Shown: positions 44,222 to 53,402 of the stretch, one piece after another
Layout of the letters: each line of letters opens with the position of its first letter
How positions within the stretch are numbered: position 1 is the stretch's first letter
Assembly (NCBI RefSeq): GCF_013141765.1
Contig: NZ_WHOD01000016.1
Coordinates: forward strand, 37,191 to 101,190
Source of the DNA: Paenibacillus foliorum
GTDB lineage: Bacteria > Bacillota > Bacilli > Paenibacillales > NBRC-103111
DNA: 64,000 nt
Direction of reading: 5' to 3'
Notes under the pieces: model-generated
Told to the model about the DNA's origin: nothing
The model's input: the letters and a program-made list of their open reading frames with translations, nothing else
Databases searched by the model: none
Translations under genes and position numbers: made by a program

Positions 44222-44893
44222 TTGAAGGTTATTATATTTGGGGCTACAGGTATGGTTGGACAAAGTACATTGCGAGAATGTTTACTTGATGAAAATGTCC
44301 AGGAAATCTTGACGATTGGTCGAAATCGTACAGGTCAGCAGTATAAAAAACTAAATGAAATTGAGCTAAATAATTTAATTGATTTGTCGTCAATTGAGCA
44401 TTTAATAACAGGATTTGATGCTTGCTTTTTCTGCCTTGGAGTATCTTCTTCAGGTATGACGGAGGCGGAATATACAAGAATAACCTATGATCTCACACTA
44501 TCAGTTGCCAAAACTTTGGAAAGATTAAATCCTCAACTCACATTTATTTATGTTTCAGGAAGTGGGACAGACAGTTCCGAAAAAGGGCGATCGATGTGGG
44601 CAAGAGTGAAGGGAAAAACCGAGAACGCTTTATTGCGTCTTCCATTTAAGGCGGCATATATGTTTCGCCCAAGTGTCATCATTCCATTGCACGGTGTGAA
44701 ATCAAAAACAAAATGGTACCAATTACTTTATATTGTAATGAAGCCTTTTAATTCAATACTAATGAAATTGAACAGCGTTATTACATCTGAACAACTGGGA
44801 AAAACTATGATTGAGGTAGCAAGAAACGGTTATTCTAAATCTATTTTAGAAAGCAAACAACTTAAAAGTATAAGGCCCGTCTTCTCTCGATAA
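44222..44893 (+). CDS. NAD(P)-binding epimerase-like protein (atypical SDR)
   Basis: 223 residues. Rossmann start MKVIIFGATGMVGQSTLREC and the conserved YVSGSGTDSSEKGRSMWARV then KGKTENALL, as in the HTATIP2/YybT-like NAD(P)H-binding family. AAGGGGGG lies 6 bp before TTG 44222. Second gene on the strand after the SDR, 117 bp apart; it may belong to the same TetR-controlled unit. Substrate unknown. Confidence 0.82.
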   Translation: MKVIIFGATGMVGQSTLRECLLDENVQEILTIGRNRTGQQYKKLNEIELNNLIDLSSIEHLITGFDACFFCLGVSSSGMTEAEYTRITYDLTLSVAKTLERLNPQLTFIYVSGSGTDSSEKGRSMWARVKGKTENALLRLPFKAAYMFRPSVIIPLHGVKSKTKWYQLLYIVMKPFNSILMKLNSVITSEQLGKTMIEVARNGYSKSILESKQLKSIRPVFSR

Positions 44894-45342
44894 AGCGGAA
44901 GAGAGAGGGCGACCTTCTTTAGTAATCTGCCAGACGCTGAGGTGCTTGAGCAGATTGCTTAGCTTAGGCTAGTGTGAGAAGCTAAACAACTTCTTGTCTT
45001 TTATCGATATATGAAAAAATGTGCTTCGTTTTTTTACAGGGGAAAAAACAACTTATTTTTTTATAAAAAGAAATTCACTTTATAATGTATGACATCATAT
45101 AATATGTCCAATGACACAAATGTACCTACATAACATATCGAAGAAAAGCTTGAAGAATCAGGCTTTTTATTTTTTATGTAGGGGGATTTGTGTCATTTGA
45201 AAATGCACAAATCCCCCTACATTATCGACTAGTGACACAAATCAGCCTACATTGTAGCGAAGTTGAGTTGCTCATGTTAAATGAAAATAAAGTATTAGAC
45301 TGAAAATATAGTTGTAGGGATTACGGTCATTACAGTCAGAAG
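44894..45342. other. Intergenic region dominated by repeat copy F
   Basis: No gene supported. Holds the TGACA-type copy F and, at 45283-45317, a short sequence AAAATAAAGTATTAGACT that recurs near 55016. Confidence 0.5.
45109..45262 (+). repeat. TGACA-type structured repeat, copy F
   Basis: CAATGACACAAATGTACCTA (45109) CATAA, hairpin AAGCTTGAAGAATCAGGCTT with T5 (45145-45168), an inverted pair ATGTAGGGGGATTTGTGTCA (45176) against CACAAATCCCCCTACAT (45207), then GTGACACAAATCAGCCTACA (45232) TTGTAGCGA. Same order and spacing as copies A, B and D with a different core. Confidence 0.78.
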
Positions 45343-47297
45343 ATGATTGCGCTTAAGAAGAGACTGGCGGGGGTAGTCTCCGGGCTGCTCGATTATGTGT
45401 ACCGCGACGATCATCCGGGCGGCGTAGCCTTGCACATGTACGCGAAATTTACAGGCAAAGACTGCTTAAAGAGTTATCGAATGCGTATTCGATCGGTGCT
45501 GCGATTCTGTTCGAAGCGGCACAAAGCAGCGGAGCGGCTGATAAGGAGCATCCAGCTGTGCTATGCCGTCTGTACGGGTCGATCGTGCCAGGCCAAACGG
45601 GTGATCACCTGCCAGCCGGTTTTGCGCTCACCAATGCGCGGCTCCCGATGGAGAGGTCGGACGAAGGCGAGATGAACCGCGGATTTGTCCAGTTTGTGCT
45701 CTCGGGCAGCAGAGTAGGCGCAGTGACTTTGCTGGGCGAGAATACGGTTCGGCCTTTTATGGAGCTTGATGTCGGCTACCTGCCGACGCATATCGAGCAT
45801 CAGATCGAGGTACTGCGGTTTGGGGAGGAACGGCAGGAGGATGCATATCAAGCGTCGTCGTGGCTGCATTTTATTGTTCCTCCGCAAGAAAACGCCCATC
45901 AAGAATGGGCGTTATACCGGCCGCTCTGTTGCTTTCCTGTTCCGCTCATCCTGCCTAAGAGCCGCAATTTGTAACGCAGTCGTTCGTAGATCCGCTAAAG
46001 GTTTCCGCAAAACAGCGGCCGCTAGCCAATCTTTTGAAGTGGGACTATCGTTTCACAGTACAGGCGCAACAAGCACAACACCCAGGACCGCATTTATTTT
46101 CACGTCAAGTTCAATGAAATGATCATGGAACCCCTCGCGTTCGCCGATAGGCCGATTTATGCACCCAGCTAGCGAGATTTAACGACGCTTTCGGGTCGCT
46201 GGAACATGATCTTAACGAGTAGATCGGCAAGCTTACGGAAATTCCGCAAGTTGCTAACGGCGGGACGCAGCATATTGAACGGATCTTCCAGGATTATTTG
46301 ACAATGGCGAATCTCGTCACTGATTGCTGGGATAACGAACCGGAACCCGCTAAATTACTGGCGGACGACGGATACCGTTTCCACTTATCCGAAACAGGCA
46401 TCCTGGATGAAGATCGGGTAGGGGAGCACGCATACCTGGTTGTCCGACTGAAAGGGCTTACGCCGCCGCCGGACGGCATGAAACCGCCCGTAGTCGTTAT
46501 TAAAGGCTACCGGTCGATCCTGCGTGGGGTCATAGGCCATATGAACCCGGACTCCTACACCAAGCTGAATACCGTACGAGTACGCTTTTCAGGAGGAGAC
46601 CGGAACGGCGCTGCTTTCAGCCTACGACGGGCAGACCAAGCCTGAGCGGGAGGTGGTGCTGCCTGATCTGAACATCGTTGTCAATCAGAATGCCTGCCTG
46701 TATTCGTATATTACGCGCAACGAGGAGTTGATCGATGTCCCTCCGCTCTCTGAAGCATATGTCTATCAGACCGGGGAAAAAAGAATGGCCCTTCTTCTCA
46801 AGCCTTATCTGGTGCGGACCGAACGGATCGAAATTGCCGAGGTCAGCGGCGGCGTCATGCCGCTTGAGGAACATCTGAGCACTTTCTTCAAGGCGCTGTT
46901 CGCAGGATGCGAGCCGAATAACACGCAGAAGATTCAGCTCGAAAGTCTTTATTCGTACCGGATATCTCAGCGAAGCTTCCGGCCTTCCTTGCCGATTACG
47001 CTCCTCCCACCGCTTGAGATGGAGCTGACCAAGCTGTACGATATTTCCAACAACTGGATAATTGGCCGGTATAATACGAACGCCTCCATGGTCTGCAACC
47101 TGACTTCTCGGCTGTGGCGGGCGTTCAGCGAATATCCGCCCAGTGGGGATGAAGGCAGCATCGACTTCAAGCTCACGATCATGAGCAACCGGACATCGGA
47201 CGATGTGCGGCTGGTCGACTTTCAAGCGGTCACGCTCGGCATACGGCATGTCGATCCTTCGCCGCTGTTGTACGACGAAGACTATCACAATCGGTAA
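45343..47297 (+). pseudogene. Decayed remains of a very large protein of unknown family
   Basis: Fragments in shifting frames cover almost 2 kb: KRLAGVVSGLLDYVYRDDHP, RGFVQFVLSGSRVGAVTLLG, GYLPTHIEHQIEVLRFGEER, LADDGYRFHLSETGILDEDR, VRLKGLTPPPDGMKPPVVVI, NLNPDSYTKLN-like and VVLPDLNIVVNQNACLYSYI, ending VDFQAVTLGIRHVDPSPLLY at 47297. GC is higher than in the surrounding small genes. Beta-rich, modular look; at least four frameshifts and stops. I cannot name the family. The last 214 codons (46653-47297) are intact as a frame but have no start. Confidence 0.5.
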
Positions 47298-47613
47298 CGG
47301 CCGGTAGAATAGATGGTGTGATTGATCCCTATGTTAAGCCTGTAGTTAGTACGACACTGATGGAGGTCGACATCATGAATGAACAGAAGGGGCAACAGGC
47401 GGCGGTCGCGGAAGGCAGACGACTCATGAACGGATCACTACCGGCAATATGCCCGGATGGTCGCGGAATTCTCGCCACATTTCACCATAGAGTAGCGCTT
47501 TACAGAGACGTTTGGAGGAAACTTGCCGATCGATATACGGTAAGGAATAACGAAAAGGACCTGCTGCGATTCTTTTGCAAACAAGACCTTTATCGATGTC
47601 AATAGATACAAAA
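47298..47613. other. No clear gene
   Basis: A frame from 47373 reads MNEQKGQQAAVAEGRRLMNG then SLPAICPDGRG before losing sense. It may be the start of the next gene of the decayed cluster. Nothing else supported. Confidence 0.3.
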
Positions 47614-47841
47614 TCACACAACTCTGCCAATGGTGCCCTCGACAAGAGACGGATCGTTTGTATTCGTACTTTCGTTCGTATGAATTGCTGGGCTAAAGAA
47701 GGCATCTCCCGGCGAAAACGCGGCCGAACCCCCATTGTTCTTGGAACTGCTTGATAAGACGATAATAGCTGCATCTCCATTATTGACATTGGAACTGGGG
47801 CCAACGCTATTGATTTTAAAATTCCCGATAATTGAAGGCAA
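47614..47841 (-). CDS. GerPA/GerPF-family spore germination protein
   Basis: 75 residues: PSIIGNFKINSVGPSSNVNN, GDAAIIVLSSSSKNNGGSAA, FSPGDAFFSPAIHTNESTNT and NDPSLVEGTI fit the GerPA/GerPF family, small proteins that help germinants pass the spore coat. TTG 47841 is preceded by GGAAGGAG with good spacing. The other gerP genes are not nearby, so this is a stand-alone paralogue. It lies 269 bp downstream of the cotA-like gene's end, on the same strand. Confidence 0.82.
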   Translation of the reverse strand: MPSIIGNFKINSVGPSSNVNNGDAAIIVLSSSSKNNGGSAAFSPGDAFFSPAIHTNESTNTNDPSLVEGTIGRVV

Positions 47842-48110
47842 TCGTCACCACTCCTTCCAAATAGTAATAGTCATTTATATGTAGACTATTGCCCAAGTGT
47901 GACCTAAAAGAAGGAAAAACGGAAAACCATCAGCTAATACAGATAACGTATCAAATACGCCTGTGTTTAATTCTGTTGCCACATTTATTCTCGGTGTGAT
48001 TCCTCTTCTTAAGATGCGATGATAAGGTATGCGCCAAATTAGAGCATATTAGTTAAACCATATTTATACCCTATGTACACGTCACAGGTTATTATTGTCA
48101 CATCATTTCT

Positions 48111-49691
48111 TCATTGAAACCGTGAAGGGTAAATTATTCGGGTTATTATATCTTTTAGTTTATTCTTTTTCTTCAGGATTTCAAACGGTCGCATCATCTC
48201 GTAATCCTCATGTTCGAGCATATGACAATGCCATACGAATCGTCCGGTGAGGGGACCGAAACTCGCTATAAATGAAGTGACTTGACCGGCGGGAGCACGA
48301 ATCGTATCTTTAAATCCCCTTTCGTTAGGCTCAGGCGGATCCTTAGGTCCTGTAAACTTAAGTTTTCCTGTCGTTTGGAAATGAGCAACGTTAAAAGGCT
48401 GGCGTTCAAGAATTTGCATGTCAACGATATGTAAATGAATGGGATGGTCATCCGCTGAAACATTGATTAACCGCCATATCTCAACAGTACCTAACTCTAT
48501 TTTCTCGGAGATTCGATCAATCCACATTTTACCGTCCAATAAATTAAGTGATCTTCCATATTCATCCGCCACTCTGACAAGTGTTAAATCTCTAGTCTTG
48601 CTTGCCTGTTTTCTTGAAAGAAAATCAATTTTCGTTAAATACTCCGGCAGGGAGCTGGTATCTTTGCCTTTTAACGGAACGGTTACTCTGAACTGCATCA
48701 CATCGGTTGTTTCAGGGGAGGCGCCCTTGAATACATTTTTAAGAACGATCGACTTACCAAAGGATCGAGAAAAATCGACGATCACATCCGCACGCTCGGT
48801 AGTTAGGAGAAGGATTTCATTCATTTTCACTGGTCTCTCCAATAATCCGCGATCGGTTCCAATTTGAAACAATGGCTGTCCAGAGTCCAGTTTGAACGTA
48901 ATGGCTCGACTATTGGAGGAGTTCAAAATACGAAACCGGTATTTTCTTGGTTCCACTTCGAGATAGGGCCACACTTTCCCGTTTACCAAAATTGTGTCTG
49001 CGTCAAAAGGGGTGACAATGGAGGGAAAAGGAAGACGAGGGTTCTTTTTATCCGGCGTGCTAGGGTAATAGAGCGAACCATCCGGGTTAAACGAGCGATC
49101 CTGAACTAAAAGTGGGATTTCATATACTCCCCTCGGCAGATTCAGTGATTGTTCATATTTGTCTCGGATAATATAAAATCCTGCAAGCCCCGCATACATG
49201 TTCAATCTTGTAATTCCCATGCTGTGATCATGATACCATAATGGTGCGGCCTCAAGGTTCGGATATTCATAGACTTCTCTTTCAAACAGAGGTCCTGTTT
49301 GTTCGAAATTTCTCGTAAACCAGGCTTCAGGGTACCCATCGCTATGGGCCGGTTGTTTCCCGCCATGGACATGAACCACAGTCCGAACCTCCGGAAGATT
49401 TCTGTCAGCACCATGAATGGTCGTGTCGATAGGGAGGAAATGTTTGGTGGGCAGGTCATTTATCCATTTTACATATGTCGTTTCATTCTTCATCACGTCG
49501 AAGGTCGGTCCCGGGTACATTCCGTTGTAGCCCCATAAGCGGGTGGGCTTGAGATCACGATGCAGTTTTTGGGTAAATTCCCTCATGGTTACTTCATAAT
49601 ACGAGCCTTTCTTGTCTCGTTTGACTGGGGGAATAGTTTCGAGAATCGGCAGTTTATCGAGAAATTTTTGCAGTTTTATTTTTTCTGGCAT
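48111..49691 (-). CDS. cotA: Multicopper oxidase, CotA-type spore-coat laccase
   Basis: 526 residues, near the 513 of B. subtilis CotA. All four copper signatures are present: HVHGGKQPAHSDG (type 2/3), WYHDHSMG, HPIHLHIVDMQ and the T1-site HCHMLEHEDYEMM with the axial Met. No signal peptide, as expected for a coat protein made in the mother cell. AGGAGG precedes ATG 49691. Oxidises phenolics and bilirubin and gives brown spore pigment in Bacillus. A sigma-K promoter would be expected but I cannot assign one with confidence. Confidence 0.9.
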   Translation of the reverse strand: MPEKIKLQKFLDKLPILETIPPVKRDKKGSYYEVTMREFTQKLHRDLKPTRLWGYNGMYPGPTFDVMKNETTYVKWINDLPTKHFLPIDTTIHGADRNLPEVRTVVHVHGGKQPAHSDGYPEAWFTRNFEQTGPLFEREVYEYPNLEAAPLWYHDHSMGITRLNMYAGLAGFYIIRDKYEQSLNLPRGVYEIPLLVQDRSFNPDGSLYYPSTPDKKNPRLPFPSIVTPFDADTILVNGKVWPYLEVEPRKYRFRILNSSNSRAITFKLDSGQPLFQIGTDRGLLERPVKMNEILLLTTERADVIVDFSRSFGKSIVLKNVFKGASPETTDVMQFRVTVPLKGKDTSSLPEYLTKIDFLSRKQASKTRDLTLVRVADEYGRSLNLLDGKMWIDRISEKIELGTVEIWRLINVSADDHPIHLHIVDMQILERQPFNVAHFQTTGKLKFTGPKDPPEPNERGFKDTIRAPAGQVTSFIASFGPLTGRFVWHCHMLEHEDYEMMRPFEILKKKNKLKDIITRIIYPSRFQ

Positions 49692-50049
49692 ATAAGTCGG
49701 GACCTCCTCATGGTTAATACCCTAAGAAAGCGTATGAACGACAGATGTCCCATTATGTTTATTTGTGGTAAGATTTACATTTCGTTATGATGCTTTCTTT
49801 TCCTTAACAAAGAAAGATGCCATCGATTGTACAAATTGGTCGACCAATTGAGTAATGGGGAAGGGGATAAACTCACAATGTAGTGGTACAATGGTAGTGT
49901 GTTCCAAGTTTCGTAGGAAAGGGTACCACCCGTACTCTCATACCTTTATCATGAGGATTTACGTAAAGGGGGACTATTTCTTTGGATCAGGGCGCATTAT
50001 TCGTGCACCGGTTCTGGTTGCAAATACTGGGAGATCACAGTAGCTTCAT
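49692..50049. other. Intergenic, no gene found
   Basis: Upstream region of the cotA-like gene followed by mixed-composition DNA with only short frames without ribosome binding sites. Confidence 0.4.
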
Positions 50050-50154
50050 ATGGAACACTCTTTCTCCGAAGCGCGAGCTATCCAGACGCACGTAATAGCC
50101 GTTTGGGTTGCATTAGCAGTATGGAGCGGTTGGTTTCGGCTGATTTGTGAAGTC

Positions 50155-50479
50155 AGAGGTGAAATTCCTCGCTTCATTATTAAGTTTCCAACAGATCTAA
50201 GAACGAATGAGTTGGCTTTGTTCTATGATGAACTAGTTCAAATGTATAGAAGATGTCGGGATCAGCTTCATTGGTTGGTTTAGAAAGCAATGTGGATATT
50301 AAAGTTACTATAGATAAGATAGATAAGCTTGGGAAACTAGAATGGCAAGCTAGACTTACCTTTCCAAGCGGTGATGGAGCGTCATTAGAATTTCAATTTA
50401 TTCAGAACAGTCATACTTATTAAAACTTATGGATGAAATAAAAATGATAATCAATGAATATCCAATTAAGGGCAATTAA
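50155..50479 (+). pseudogene. WapI-type immunity-like protein, broken
   Basis: Consecutive frames encode FIIKFPTDLRTNELALFYDE, LVQMYRRCRDQ, then SNVDIKVTIDKIDKLGKLEW, QARLTFPSGDGASLEFQF and, after a further frameshift, SEQSYLLKLMDEIKMIINEY. Together they resemble the second half of small WapI/immunity-type proteins. The 5' part is missing and two frameshifts are needed. Confidence 0.45.
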
Positions 50480-50557
50480 CTAATACTGCTCGGTCGACCA
50501 TTCATTACGCTAACTTAGAACGTTACTTCAACCTGGTTTAGAAAGAAGTGTGTGTAA

Positions 50558-50780
50558 ATGAATCCCAATTACCTAATTGGTTTAATAGTTGGATTGCTAC
50601 TTTTAGTTGGTGGACTATTTTATGTTCTGTTTCCAAAACTGGGATGGAAATTTGATTGGGGATCAAATAGAAACAAAAGTAGGAAATATAATAAGACTGA
50701 GAAGCAATTCAATTGCTAGTGGTATTGTATTGATGTTACTAGGTGTGTTATTTGCAATTGGAGGATTTACAATGAAATAA
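50558..50780 (+). pseudogene. Small two-helix membrane protein (DUF6199-like), frameshifted
   Basis: ATG 50558 opens MNPNYLIGLIVGLLLLVGGL then FYVLFPKLGWKF and a Lys/Asn-rich loop, stopping at 50717. The next frame continues as RSNSIASGIVLMLLGVLFAI and ends GGFTMK at 50780, which completes the second helix. One base change is needed to join them. Confidence 0.5.
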
Positions 50781-50798
50781 TTTTCGACCATAATTTTC

Positions 50799-50886
50799 CG
50801 CTAACGGGAAACTATAGCGCAGGAGCTGCATTGAAGCAGCTCTTTTTTTGATTTCATTGAAGTAACGGGCAGAAGAGTTGAATTAT
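50799..50886 (+). repeat. TAACGGGCAG full repeat R7 with terminator
   Basis: CGCTAACGGGAAACTATAGC, hairpin GAGCTGC-ATTGAA-GCAGCTC with T7 (50823-50849), then GTAACGGGCAGAAGAGTTGA. The usual GGCTGCC stem is replaced by GAGCTGC/GCAGCTC, keeping pairing. Confidence 0.78.
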
Positions 50887-50946
50887 ATAACTTCACGATA
50901 TAACATCATAATTAACAACACTCTTATTAAAAGTGGGGGAATGTAT

Positions 50947-51282
50947 ATGGAGAATTATAGATTGTTTTCAAATTGGTTAAATCAGATTTTAGAGCAAGAC
51001 ATTCCTGTAGGAATAAAAGCATTCAATTATAACTTATACGAAGGTTCAGATGATACATACTACATACAATTAATTGGTTCAGATGAATTCGATGAGAATG
51101 ACTCAGATTGGGCTTGTACCGACTATTTTAATTCGGGAGAAGATATTTGCTACATAAAAAGAACAGAAGATATTCAACATTGGGAACAAGGTTTAAATCA
51201 CATTACGAAGTTAGTAGAACGTTATCTTAAAGAAGGAGAGTATGCAAACATCCTCAAAAGTGCATTGGAATTGGATTTGTAG
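50947..51282 (+). CDS. Hypothetical acidic protein, immunity-like
   Basis: 111 residues, Asp/Glu-rich (NLYEGSDDTYYIQLIGSDEF then DENDSDWACTDYF), no membrane segment. ATG 50947 is preferred because GTGGGGGA lies 6 bp upstream; ATG 50941 is too close to it. Bracketed by full repeats R7 and R8. Looks like an orphan immunity or regulatory protein; family not recognised. Confidence 0.65.
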   Translation: MENYRLFSNWLNQILEQDIPVGIKAFNYNLYEGSDDTYYIQLIGSDEFDENDSDWACTDYFNSGEDICYIKRTEDIQHWEQGLNHITKLVERYLKEGEYANILKSALELDL

Positions 51283-51330
51283 ATGGGGATATTGATATTC
51301 TATTTCGTGCTTAATTAACAGGTGTCGTCG

Positions 51331-51432
51331 CTAAACTAACGAGGAACTATAGTTTGTTAAATAAACATCATTGAATAAGCTACCGGTACGGATTGGCAGC
51401 TTCATTACGTTAACGGGCAGCGTAGTTCAAAA
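51331..51432 (+). repeat. TAACGGGCAG full repeat R8
   Basis: CTAACGAGGAACTATAGTTT, a weak central hairpin (AAGCTACC..GGCAGCTT), then GTTAACGGGCAGCGTAGTTC then AAA. Confidence 0.75.
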
Positions 51433-51479
51433 CTCTTTATGATAAAATAGGAAATAAATCGGCAAATTGAGGTTGAGAG

Positions 51480-51887
51480 ATGATTAATTCTGCTGAAGAA
51501 TTTGTTAGATTAAGAATTAGTGAAAAAATGGATGAGTATCTGAAAGCGGCATGGGATGATGCACCTTTTGAGGTTTGGTTAGAAGTAATTAATAAATACC
51601 CTGATATGAGTGAATGGGTAGCACATAATAAATCAATTCCTGTTGAGATATTGGAAATTCTCGCTGACGATGCAGATGAAAGGGTTAGATTTAACGTTGC
51701 ATCAAAAAATCGACTACCTGAACAATTGCAATTAAAACTGGCAAAAGACTCAGATAGATCAGTCAGACAACGTATTGTCTATAATAAAAAAGCGACATTT
51801 CAAGTTCTAAGAATCTTACTAAACGATGAGGACGAAGAAATACGAACATTAGCAAAGAACAGAATTGATGAGAGACGATATAAGTAA
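51480..51887 (+). CDS. HEAT-like repeat protein
   Basis: 135 residues: after an N-terminal helix pair, three helical repeats each built on ILEILADDADERVRFNVASK, LQLKLAKDSDRSVRQRIVYN and VLRILLNDEDEEIRTLAKNR, a pattern of HEAT/variant leucine-rich repeats. A protein-interaction role is likely. Weak ribosome binding site (GAGGTTGAGAG) before ATG 51480. It sits between repeats R8 and R9 as a single-gene unit. Confidence 0.72.
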   Translation: MINSAEEFVRLRISEKMDEYLKAAWDDAPFEVWLEVINKYPDMSEWVAHNKSIPVEILEILADDADERVRFNVASKNRLPEQLQLKLAKDSDRSVRQRIVYNKKATFQVLRILLNDEDEEIRTLAKNRIDERRYK

Positions 51888-51891
51888 GCTT

Positions 51892-51919
51892 TAAGCTAAC
51901 TGGCAGGATAATTGAACAA
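51892..51919 (+). repeat. TAACGGGCAG half repeat R9
   Basis: AAGCTAACTGGCAGGATAAT then TGAAC, 5 bp after the HEAT-like gene. Confidence 0.65.
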
Positions 51920-51989
51920 GGAAACACAATATGTGCTGACAATACAATTTCCAGAATCAGCTAAAACCACGAGATGAGGTACTAGGATT

Positions 51990-52550
51990 ATGGCACTAAA
52001 TTATTGGAACGGTCCCTCCCTTAGTTTAAGAGCGATACAAACTACCGATATTTCTTTATTTCGATCATTTGACGATGAAGTTTCTAGGAATGTTGATGCA
52101 ATATATTGGCCGCAGTCCGATGAAAGAGGACTTGAATGGTTGAACAACGAACAAAAACCAAGAAGTGATGACTCCTTCCGCTTTATTGCAGAGAATCTAC
52201 AAGGCGAATTGATTGGTACCATTGATACTTTTGAATGTAACAGAAGAAATGGGACATTCAAATATGGACTAGCGGTCGCTCCCATACATCGCTCTAACGG
52301 ATATGCAAAAGAAATGATCACCCTAGTTCTAAGATTTTATTTTTATGAATTGAATTATCAAAAAGTAACGCCTCATGTTTACTCTTTCAACAAAGCGTCA
52401 CTTACATTGCATGAGAAGCTAGGTTTTGCTAAAGAAGGGCAACTAAGAAATATGGTTTACACTAATGGATCGTATTACGATGAGGTGCACTTTGGTATGA
52501 CTAAGTCTGAGTTCGAAAAAATACATGGAAGTCAGTTTGAGGGCCTTTGA
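51990..52550 (+). CDS. GNAT-family N-acetyltransferase (RimJ/RimL type)
   Basis: 186 residues. Acetyl-CoA binding region YGLAVAPIHRSNGYAKEMIT, then VTPHVYSFNKASLTLHEKLG and FAKEGQLRNMVY, all typical of RimJ/RimL-like enzymes that acetylate protein N-termini or small molecules. ATG 51990 follows a modest GAGGTACTAGG. Single-gene unit between repeats R9 and R10. Confidence 0.86.
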   Translation: MALNYWNGPSLSLRAIQTTDISLFRSFDDEVSRNVDAIYWPQSDERGLEWLNNEQKPRSDDSFRFIAENLQGELIGTIDTFECNRRNGTFKYGLAVAPIHRSNGYAKEMITLVLRFYFYELNYQKVTPHVYSFNKASLTLHEKLGFAKEGQLRNMVYTNGSYYDEVHFGMTKSEFEKIHGSQFEGL

Positions 52551-52552
52551 GT

Positions 52553-52602
52553 CATTACGACGGGGAACGATAGCACAATAAACTAGGAAGGCTACCGACA
52601 GA
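52553..52602 (+). repeat. TAACGGGCAG-family 5' half repeat R10
   Basis: TACGACGGGGAACGATAGCA then CAATAAAC and a lone AAGGCTACCG, the 5' unit plus half of a hairpin, starting 3 bp after the acetyltransferase stop. Confidence 0.65.
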
Positions 52603-52644
52603 AATGAATCTGTGGGATAACTAAAAACAAAAGGTGATAAATAG

Positions 52645-52896
52645 GTGAACATAGATATAAAGCTTCTAACGCAAGTAATTAATAAATGGGACCCTATTGG
52701 TCTTTTAGCAGGAGGTGCTCCAGAAGACGAATATAGCATTGAAATAAGGGAAATTGCACAGAAATCCTCGTTGTGTAATTCTGAAACAGACTTAGCGATA
52801 CTTATTTTCAAAGTGTTCAACGATAAGATGGGGGTAAAATTAAATCAACTTGCTTGCTTAAATCAGGCATTTAAATTAAATGAATACAGAAAATAA
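52645..52896 (+). CDS. DUF1871-like (YugE) small protein
   Basis: 83 residues. The start LLTQVINKWDPIGLLAGGAP then EDEYSIEIREI resembles DUF1871 proteins such as YugE, which carry a WDPI....DEY core. Soluble, helical; function unknown. GTG 52645 is preceded by AAGGTGATA. Flanked by repeats R10 and R11. Confidence 0.65.
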   Translation: MNIDIKLLTQVINKWDPIGLLAGGAPEDEYSIEIREIAQKSSLCNSETDLAILIFKVFNDKMGVKLNQLACLNQAFKLNEYRK

Positions 52897-52909
52897 CTGC
52901 AACAAGTTA

Positions 52910-52942
52910 TTAAGCTAACTGAGAACGATAGCTTAATAAAGG
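52910..52942 (+). repeat. TAACGGGCAG-family 5' half repeat R11
   Basis: TTAAGCTAACTGAGAACGAT then AGCTTAATAAAG, 14 bp after the DUF1871-like stop. Confidence 0.65.
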
Positions 52943-52949
52943 GCGTTTG

Positions 52950-53180
52950 AAAAAAACACCTACTTTTGTGTGCATGTCCACAAATAAAACCTCTACAGAA
53001 GCATAAGAAAGGCTCTACAAGCCATTTTCTTTTTCTTGGTCGAAGTTATTCACGAGAAAGGGGAAAGTGGTAAAATAGGGCCTTTCTGTTTGTTTGATGC
53101 GTTATCGCGTTTTTTGTAGACGCCACGGGGTAACATCCTCACAAAATAATGGTTTTTATACATATGTCTTGAATTGAAGG
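52950..53180 (+). repeat. Long direct repeat flanking the CuAO-N gene, copy 1
   Basis: About 230 bp shared with 54418-54620: ACTTTTGTGTGCATGTCCAC, AGAAGCATAAGAAAGGCTCT, TTTTCTTTTTCTTGGTCGAA, ATAGGGCCTTTCTGTTTG and ATACATATGTCTTG are the conserved blocks. AGAAAGGCTCT and AGGGCCTTTCT form a stem. Confidence 0.7.
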
Positions 53181-53188
53181 CAAAAATA

Positions 53189-53216
53189 AAAAGCCTCAAG
53201 GAGATAAAGGCTTTTC
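53189..53216 (+). terminator. Small hairpin
   Basis: AAAAGCCT and AGGCTTTT around 11 bases; bidirectional terminator-like. Confidence 0.45.
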
Positions 53217-53402
53217 GAAATTTTACTTTGGTACTCTTTCACTCCCCTTTGGGGGGCGTTGTTGTTCCTTCTATTTCCCTCTATTGACAATTTTCGACTT
53301 CCTGTGTGATACTCGACTCTCAAGGGTGCTATTTGTTGGGCTTTATTCTTTCTGTATTCAGCATCTCTTATTAAATTTACGTTTCGGGGGGAAACAGGTT
53401 TG

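Noticed and set aside
46617..47288. 223-codon minus-strand ORF
   Set aside because: Antisense to the open fragment 46653-47297, whose composition is much more protein-like; no ribosome binding site.
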